64,000 nt of DNA, from assembly GCA_033032175.1 (NCBI GenBank), contig CM065324.1:1922001-1986000 (forward strand), given 5' to 3'. This DNA comes from Saturnia japonica. Taxonomy: Eukaryota; Arthropoda; Insecta; Lepidoptera; Saturniidae. Numbering within the stretch: the first letter of the stretch is position 1; each line of letters begins with the position of its first letter. Below are positions 29,101 to 38,100 of the stretch, in pieces. Position numbers and translations under genes: made by a program. Under the pieces are notes generated by a model, which was not told the DNA's origin, made no database searches, and saw only the letters and a program-made list of their open reading frames with translations.

Positions 29101-32100
29101 TCGCTCACCTTAATAATTACATTTCGATATTGGCCGGTATTTTTCTTGAATTTCATAGACCTAATTAAGATGCTTTTCTATTTTTATAAGAACCAAAATA
29201 TTTCTAATTACCCACCAAAAGTAAGTGTAAGCATGCGTTAAAAAAAAAAATATTGGCTCGGCACTTTTACTTATTATCCCTGAAGAAATCCCTCGATGAT
29301 CGCCGCTGTCATGCTGGCCTGCGTAAATATATCTTCACGTTACGCTTAAAAGACCTGATGTCATAAGAAAGCGGAAACACAGTGGCCGGGAGAAGGTTCC
29401 ACAGCTTCACGGTACGACAAAGATAGATCATAGAGATGGAGGTTACTGTAAAACTGTGACTCCAAAGTCCAGTGCGTGGTTCTGTTGTGTTGTAAATCAG
29501 TGTAACATTGAAGCGTATAACAACTTACTATATTCGACTGTATGTAGCCGCGTGAAATTACTATTTAGTACACTCTGTAAGTAGTAAATTTCTATAAATC
29601 GGGAAATGCATTTTGCTTTTTGAAGTAAAACTTCTTCAGGCGGGAATAATGTTAAGTAAAGTCATAAAGTCTTTGTTTCTTTTTGTTTTTATTGCAATGT
29701 TTGTAATGATTAGCTGATCCGTGCGAATATTTAATATATTATATAGTCTAAACAATCAATACAGATTGTTATTAAATGCGCCTCCTACACGTTGGGTGAA
29801 TATATTTTCAATAGGAAAGGTTTTTCAAATGAAAAACTTTACTTAATCATTTTCACGAAAACATTGGCTTTAAACTATTTGTCTTTGTCAATAGCAGGGA
29901 ACATAAGCTTTACATTAATATAAGGATCATTAATTTTGAACAATATATAAGAGATATATGACGTTCCTACAAAAACAGCTATGAGAAATATTATGTATAG
30001 AGATACGTTTATCTACACAATTAATAAAATTGAAGTGTCTGTTTGTAATGTCAAAATAACAGCTTATTACAAAATGCATATGAAAGTATATACGATACCT
30101 ATAACAAAACACCCATTTTTTAAATTGTTGTCTGTCTGTCTGTTTCTTCCGGGTTATCTCCGAAACGGATGGACCGATTTTGACGAAATTTTCACTGATA
30201 GATAGCTGAATTTATAGGGAGTAATATAGGCTACTTTTATTTTAGAAAAAGAATTAGGATTCCGCACAAATAAAAAGAACTGGTCACGGTGAATCAATTC
30301 GGGCGCTTAAATGGCTTATGCTGGGTAAACCATAAGAGATATAGCAAATTAATGTACTACATAATCATAGGCATTAAAAATACCTACAAAAAAGTTCGGG
30401 AGATTATACATTTATCTACTAAGAAAACCCCACAATAAGCATTTTTGTTTTTAAAATAGCCGGGAGCGAGGGAGCAAGATTCGCGGGGGCATTCTGTAGT
30501 CCACGTGAGCAAAGCCACGGGCACAGCTAGTTAACCATAAAAGAATTGAAATGGGGATTTTTGTAAAACAAAGTAAACCTACCAAAATAAAATGTTGAAC
30601 ATTTCTTCTATCTTATCTGTTATGTCTGTTTTTTATGTTTGGACGCGCATCACGCATTATAAATCCAATGGATTTTATTCGGATTTGAAGCGACACAGAC
30701 TTGTACCACAATAAATTTGAAGCCGTTGTAGGAGACAAAACATATAATATATATTTAGTAAATTGTAAAAAAATAAATGCTTCATCGAATCAGATATGAG
30801 GAGTCACTGACATAGCTTTCAGAAATGTTAGACTTAAGACGCAGCGTGGGCACAAGATAGACCGGCGACCCAGTGAAAGTTGTGGGAACTCGTTGGATCG
30901 TCGTTGTGGTGATCTTTGAGGAAGGCCTTTAGGACGTTTTTTGGCTGCATAGATGGATGTAAAAAAATCAAATTTAAGTACATAATATTATTTTGTAACG
31001 GAAGGACACCAGTAGTTGACCACTAATGTACTAAAGACGATGAACTAAGGGTTTCGGGCGAATTTATAAATTGATTTCTTATTAATAATTTGTTTTTACT
31101 GTCATGTAGCATTATTGCCACCACTTGCTAATTTATGTTAGAAGGTTAGGGTCTAGCCAAGTTGCCTTTCTACAATCGTTAACGCTAACGAAAACGAAAA
31201 AAATGTATGGATTGACGATTGATATACCTGACCACATGTTTTTCAATTACTAAATTAAAATTTAGGAGGTGTTCAATTTCATTTTTCCTATCATTAAATA
31301 TATAAGTAAGAATAAGTATTATTATGATCATTTTATTTCTATTCAAAAGACCAGATCAGAATTTTCAACTGTTGTAATTAAAAAAATACAGTTTAGTGTT
31401 GTAGTTTTATATCTATGAATGTGCTGTTAGGATAGTGGAGGCGTACCTGAATGGACTGCAGATCGCGGAGCATGCCAGTAAAAATGCTGAAGAGTGCTCT
31501 GGTGGTACGCGACGTAAGCTCTCGTTCGCGCTGGCCATGGTAGGGGGGCCGCGTGTCGTGCTATTAGATGAACCATCAACAGGCATGGACCCGCGCAGCA
31601 AGCGCTTTCTCTGGGATACTATCCTTGCGAGCTTCCAGGTAATATCGCTTCTAAACCCGTATACATTGTTAAAATAATAAAGAACGCTATTTGTTTTTCA
31701 GTAAAAGGATTTATTCGTATAAAATAAACTGAAACAAACTAACTATTCTAGTGTTTTCATTTGTACTTCAGAAATACACGTGCTTGTCTCTGTTGTATTC
31801 CTCTTATTGATTACTTTCTTTTGTCGCTCTTTTTATGTCCAGATCAGAACTACGAGGGTGGCACTGAAAATTTCGGGAATCAAGGAAGTGATACAACATT
31901 ACTATTTAAAAATGTATTTATTGCTTTTCGAAGTATTCTCCGCGAAATTTGACACATTTTTCCATACGATGGAACCAATCATTAAAGCAACCATTCCATT
32001 CGGAAGTTGGGGTCTCCAAAATGGCCGTTTTGTAGGCGTCCACAGCTTCTTCAGGTGATGAAAATCTCTGTCCACGCAATTTATTCTTTATTTTAGGGAA

Positions 32101-35100
32101 AGTATAGAAATCATTAGGGCTTAGGTCGGGGCTGTACGGCGGATGGTATAATAATTCTATGTTTTCTTATTCTAAAAACTCTTTTGTTCTGTGCGCCGTG
32201 TGAGAACTCGCATTGTCGTGATGGAGGATGATGCGGCTGTTGCCGTTCTCTTTACGGAGTTCAGAAACGACCTGTGGCAAACAAATGCTAGCATACCATT
32301 CTGCATTAACCGTTCTTTGTCCCTCAAGAGGAATAGTCGTAACATGGTCGATTTTGGAGACAAACGTGGCCACCATTTTTTTTGCAACACTCCGTGAACG
32401 AATAATTTTTGTTGGTTTTAACTCATTTTTGAACACCCAAACTCGTGACTGGTTTTTTGTTTCGGGTTCGTACGCGTATATCCAGGATTCGTCACTTGAT
32501 ACGATGTTGTATACAGCATTTGAGGATCCTGCGTGGAATCTTTCGAGGGTTCTGACGCACCAAGTAACGTGAGCCGCTTTTTGCTCTTCACAGAGCGAAT
32601 GCGGTATCCATCGGGAAAACAACTTCTTTACACCTAATTGTTCATGCAAGATTATTTGTATTTGACTCATGCCAATGTCTAAAGTTGCCTGAATTTCGCG
32701 GTATGTCACATGTCGATCTTCCTCAATCAGCTTACGCACAGCATCAACGTTTTCTTGGGTGACTGCAGTTTTTGGATGACCTTGACGTGGATCATCACTG
32801 AGCTTGACACGTCCACGTTGAAATTCAGCAAACCAGCGATAAATTGTGGTTTTGGATGGGGCTTCATCACCAAATGCAGAAATCATTCGGTCAACACATT
32901 GTTTTTGTGTTAAACCACTTCGAAAGTCATAATAAATCATCGCTCTTGAATTTTCTCGAGTCAATCCAATTTTCTCAACGACTAAACAAGTTTGAAAAAA
33001 CCTTGTGACAAGACCGAGAATCTTTTTTTAAATAAATAAATTGTATTCGATTTTTAAAACCAAGGAGTTTTCAATTAAAAAGATTTTAATATGACAGGAA
33101 CAGTGGAAATATTCCATTCCCGATACTTTTAGTGCAGCCTATGGTATCCTGAGTCGAAATGTCGCTCGTTTATATATTTGATAAAAACGAGGGATTGAAA
33201 TTTCGAGAGTGACCTTGATCAATTTATAGTATACCAATATCGTTTAAACGAACGGAGAAGTATGCTATTTTTAGAAATTATCTGTGCGCTTACTTAATTA
33301 TACCGATAAGGTTTCGATGTGTACGTGTTCCGTGACGAATTCTCTTGCTTACGAATTTATACTCGATTTTTGTAGTGAATTCTAAACTTTTTCTAATATC
33401 ACTTTAACTTTAGAGAACAGTGTTTTTTATACAGATCGCAGAAATACTGTTAATATATGTATTTGTGTTAGAGAAAAATGCAGTTTAGAATTCAGCTTTG
33501 GACCCTTAGCTATTCCAACCCATCTTGTCTTATCCCGGTCACGATCTTGAGGCTATCGGCTATTTGGAAGCGGTTATTACTGTAGTTTAGTTTAGTGTAG
33601 TTTTTTATATAGTTTAAGGTTCAAGAGGCGATGCAATTACGCACTTCATAATGCCGCCACCAGTATTTGAAATAAATGAACACACATTATTATCAATTAT
33701 TATTATCAGTTTATTACACTAAGAATTTTCTTTTAAGAATGCTACATTTTTTATAACTATATTTAATCACCTTTGTACCACTTGTGTATCTTTTATTAAA
33801 CTAAACATTTATTATTTAACAACATTTATAATGCTGTATATAACAATAAATAGTTAACTGTATTACCTGATAATTCGACTGGTGATACCGCCAATCTAAA
33901 TGCTTTAATTCAGTACGACTTCCTTCTGAACACCTTTCAGGGTAAGAAAGGTGCTATACTAACAACACATTCCATGGAAGAGGCTGATGCTCTATGTTCT
34001 AGAGTTGGGATTATGGTGAAAGGGTGTTTGAGGTATGTATGACACATGTAAATATCGTTATCTCGTATCGTATATCGTTGTTTTGTTGTACACTTTTCAT
34101 TGCTGTGGAAGAGTTTTTGAAATGATGATAATTTTAAAGTTACTAGTCATTTTCATGAGGATCTATTGTCATATTTACCGGTTTGCTGTAGAATATATTT
34201 TCATTTTGCAACCCATCGATGTCAAATTATAGGTATAACCATTTTATTTATTTATTTTTTTGTGTATTCATTTACTACTAAAAAGATAATCCGGTCAGTA
34301 AAAAATCTAGTAACTCAATCAAAGAGACGTCAGAAGTGAAGAGATAGGTGAAAGAAATTCTGTACCTATATAAAGTAAAGTAGTTCGAAATGTAAGATGT
34401 TATTAAATAGTAAATCATTATATTAATACGTGAAGCAAAACCTTTCTACCTCTTTTTAAGCGTATTGCGTGCACAGAAGACTATGGAGATTTGGCATGGT
34501 TAAAGTTTATATGGAGAAAGAACGCAAAAAGCTAAAATTTATCTATTATATCTTTTACTAATATATTCAATGAAATTAATTAATACTGCGAATCCTAACC
34601 CGACCAGTGCCAATGAACTAAGACCCGACAAAATATTAACATTGTTACTCAACGAAAAGTGACAGCAAGTGATGTAGATAATACTCATTGTTTAGGTTCA
34701 TGAATACTGCAAATGTCAAACAGAAAATAATCTATGATCAAAAAGTCGCTGGTCGAATTTCGACCTTCGGGTGATTGCTAGTTCTAATAATTTTTTCGGT
34801 GTCAATACGTCTTCTATATAAATAAATTAAATGATAGAGTTTTCCCATTGTATGCGCATCATGCAATAACTACTGGTTGGATTTTGATCAATATTTTTAT
34901 TTTGTTCCTTTGTTTTGTTTTTTTTTTAGTTTTGTTTCTTTTCCTTAGATATTTGCTCGTTATCTAAAAAAACTCATATTTTAAAAAAGTTTATATTTTT
35001 GTCGTTCAGGTGTATTGGATCAACGCAACATTTAAAGAATTTATACGGAGCTGGATACACTTTGGAGATGAAGATAGGTCAAGGACATCAGAAACCTACA

Positions 35101-38100
35101 ACGGTAAACATTTTTTTTAATAAGTCACTTTAATGGCTGCGGTGATGGAATATGACGTTGTTCGTCTAAAGCATAGAAATCACAAAATTGTTGAAATTGC
35201 TGACCTAGTCAATGTTAAATCAATATGATATAGTATTTAAGCATATAAAGATATAACAAAAGTAATTTGGGACAATACTTATTGGAAAAATCATTTCAAC
35301 AAAAAGGACCAATCCGAAAATGTATTTTATAATTTTTAACAACAAGCTAAATGATTAAAAAGGAAACAAAAACGCAACTGCAACAAAATCACTATTTTCT
35401 TTTATTCTATTTTTGCATTTTATTTGAATCCCGGACGTCGTACTTAAATATTATATAGCCTCTGTCATTCTCACAATTAAGACAAATCTAACGACATCTT
35501 GTATGCTAAAATCCATCAAGCCAGTAGATACAGAGCGTGCCAAAGAAATACACTCGTAAATGCGCTCGTTTTCGCAATTGGGTAAAAAAGAAAAACAACT
35601 TCAATGATTTTAAAAAGTTCCCTGGTGTATCTCCGAAGTTGCAGGTCGTGCCAATGAAATTAAAATGGATACCCTTTCCAGAGAAAAAAATTAATCCAAA
35701 TCGATTACATAAACAAAGAAGTTGTGGCTGAAATTCCATATAAAATATACATTCGTATTGATAACCTCCTTTTTTTAATGGCGGTTAAATGGAGAGTGCC
35801 ATTAATTTTGTTATATCTTAATACTGTATAAATTGTAATAAGTGATATGAAAATCCTAAAACTTCATAAGGTCTATAAGGTGTTCGTAAACGTAGATGCT
35901 GGATGCAGAGATAGCGATGTCAATGTCACCATCACCGCTGAGATCAACGGAGAACTCTCCATCGTTGGGTGAAGCTGATGAAGGCAAGTATATGAAATGT
36001 TTTTGTTCAAACAGTACCAGATATAAAGCCAAAACAGTAATGATATTTGAGTAGCCTTATCAATAAAAATTATAAACATATTAATTATTAACTTTTAAAT
36101 ATTAAAAAACCATATATGCTTGGTATTTAACCATGATGACATACGGCACAGAGACGTGGTCGCTCACTGTGGGCCTCATAAGAAAACTCAAGGTCGCTCA
36201 GCGAGCTATGGAGAGGGCTATGCTTGGTGTTTCTCTACAAGATCGAATCAGAAATGGGGAGATCCGTAGAGAAACTAAGGTCACCGACATAGCCAAAAGG
36301 ATTAGCAAGTTGAAGTGGCAGTGGGCGGGGCACATAGTTCGGAGAACTGACGGCCGTTGGGGTAGAAAGGTTCTCGAGTGGAGACCACGCACCGGTAAGC
36401 GCAGCGTAGGACGGCCCCCCACTAGATGGAAAGACGACCTAATAAAGGTCGCTGGGAGCCGTTGGGTGCAGGCCGCACAAGATCGGTCGCTCTGGAGATC
36501 TATGGGGGAGGCCTATGTTCAGCAGTGGACGTCCTATGGCTGAAATGATGATGATGATGATTAACCATCTACGGCATCAGGAAAAACTGGGGTCAAACAC
36601 TACCCCCTCTAGCTCCGGAAATTAATTTGTGTCTACAACCTTCACAATCCATATTAAGACATCAATGAAAATTATACACATTTGATAAGGTTTGTTAATA
36701 TGTGATAGTGATTGTTGTAAATGGTAATAAAAAAGATAATGTTCTAAGTACAGGTGGTTCAAGAACAGCTTCGTTAGGTGTGGAACGGGAAGAAGTAGAA
36801 TCTGAAGTGGTAGATGCTAGCATACACACGCCGCTTGTAGCGGACTCTCCGCCCCAACTTACCAGACAACACCAGAGGTGACACGCTTTAGTTTATCAAT
36901 GTTATCACAATAATAACAGCCCGTTAATGTCTCACAACTGGGCGAATTTCTCTTCCCAAAGGAAGGCATGGGCTTCAACATCGCACCAGCCTACGACATA
37001 TTGGCGGCAATTTCTAACACAGGAATTAACAGTTCTGTATATTTCCTACATACAATGCTACTACAAGAATATTAATTCTCGAACCTGATTTCTTTGCATA
37101 ACATAACATACCATCAAGCCTGTATCCCCGAAGGGTTAGGCAGAGATGTACTAATGTACACCTACAGTTCGCCGTGTATGTTTTTTAGGTCCCATGTAAT
37201 AGGGGGCGAGCCTATTGTCATTAATCGGGTACAAAGGCAAAGTCCGAGCTGCTACTGAGAATGTTACAGAAAACCCCAATAATACTTTGCTCGACCTGGG
37301 AATCGAACCCAGGACCTCGATCATAGAAGTCGCGCTTACGACCACTAGGCTAAGGAGGCAGGTTTTTTGCGATGTTTTTTTTCACCGTTAGCTCATAATG
37401 TTACCAATTTGAATAATAATTAATATTAATGATAAATGAATAATAAATGTAAGCAAATTTCGAAAAATTAGTTGTTACTAGATATGATTGTTACATAGCT
37501 GGGTTCGAACCTACAGACATCGAATCGACATTCCGCTGGTCTAAACGACTTGACCGCCACAACTTTACCAAAATTGTGTTATTCAGTTCTTCCCACCTGT
37601 TTTACTTGTGAGCCTTGTTTACCTTTAAAGATCTACAACCAACATTACTAACATTACAACTCTGATTTATGGGACATAGATAATTGCAACATGTAATGTA
37701 GCTAAAAATTTTAATATAGGAAAGCATGGAAATTGTAGAAACAGAGAAAGATTTATTACAGCTTTAAAGCTATTAAGGTTTATTAAAAAAGACACTATTA
37801 TATAATAAGTCTTTTTTTAAATATCATTGAAGGAATCTTAGCAGAATTGTCTTTCTACAATCGTCAACGCTACAGAAAACGAAAACAAATTATGGAGTTA
37901 ACGTTTCTCAACGTTAAATCTCGTGATCAGATATGTCAATTCCACACTTAAAGTCTATAACGATTGTAGAAAGACAACTTGACTAGGCCCTCAGGGCCGC
38001 AGAAACAGGACGTTTTGGCACACGCAGGACGATTGTCAAAAGCGAAGTATAATTACTAGAAGTAGGCGATTATGAATGATTTAAACATAATTGAGATATT

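Noticed and set aside
35881..35973. Alternative reading of exon 32 in the frame V-F-V-N-V-D-A-G
   Set aside because: It ends at a TGA and does not lead to exon 33; the other frame joins exons 31 and 33 in phase.
37290..37360. Possible tRNA gene on the minus strand
   Set aside because: It has A and B boxes but the 3' part continues into a SINE body, with no acceptor-stem closure visible, and the same body recurs at 7156-7372.
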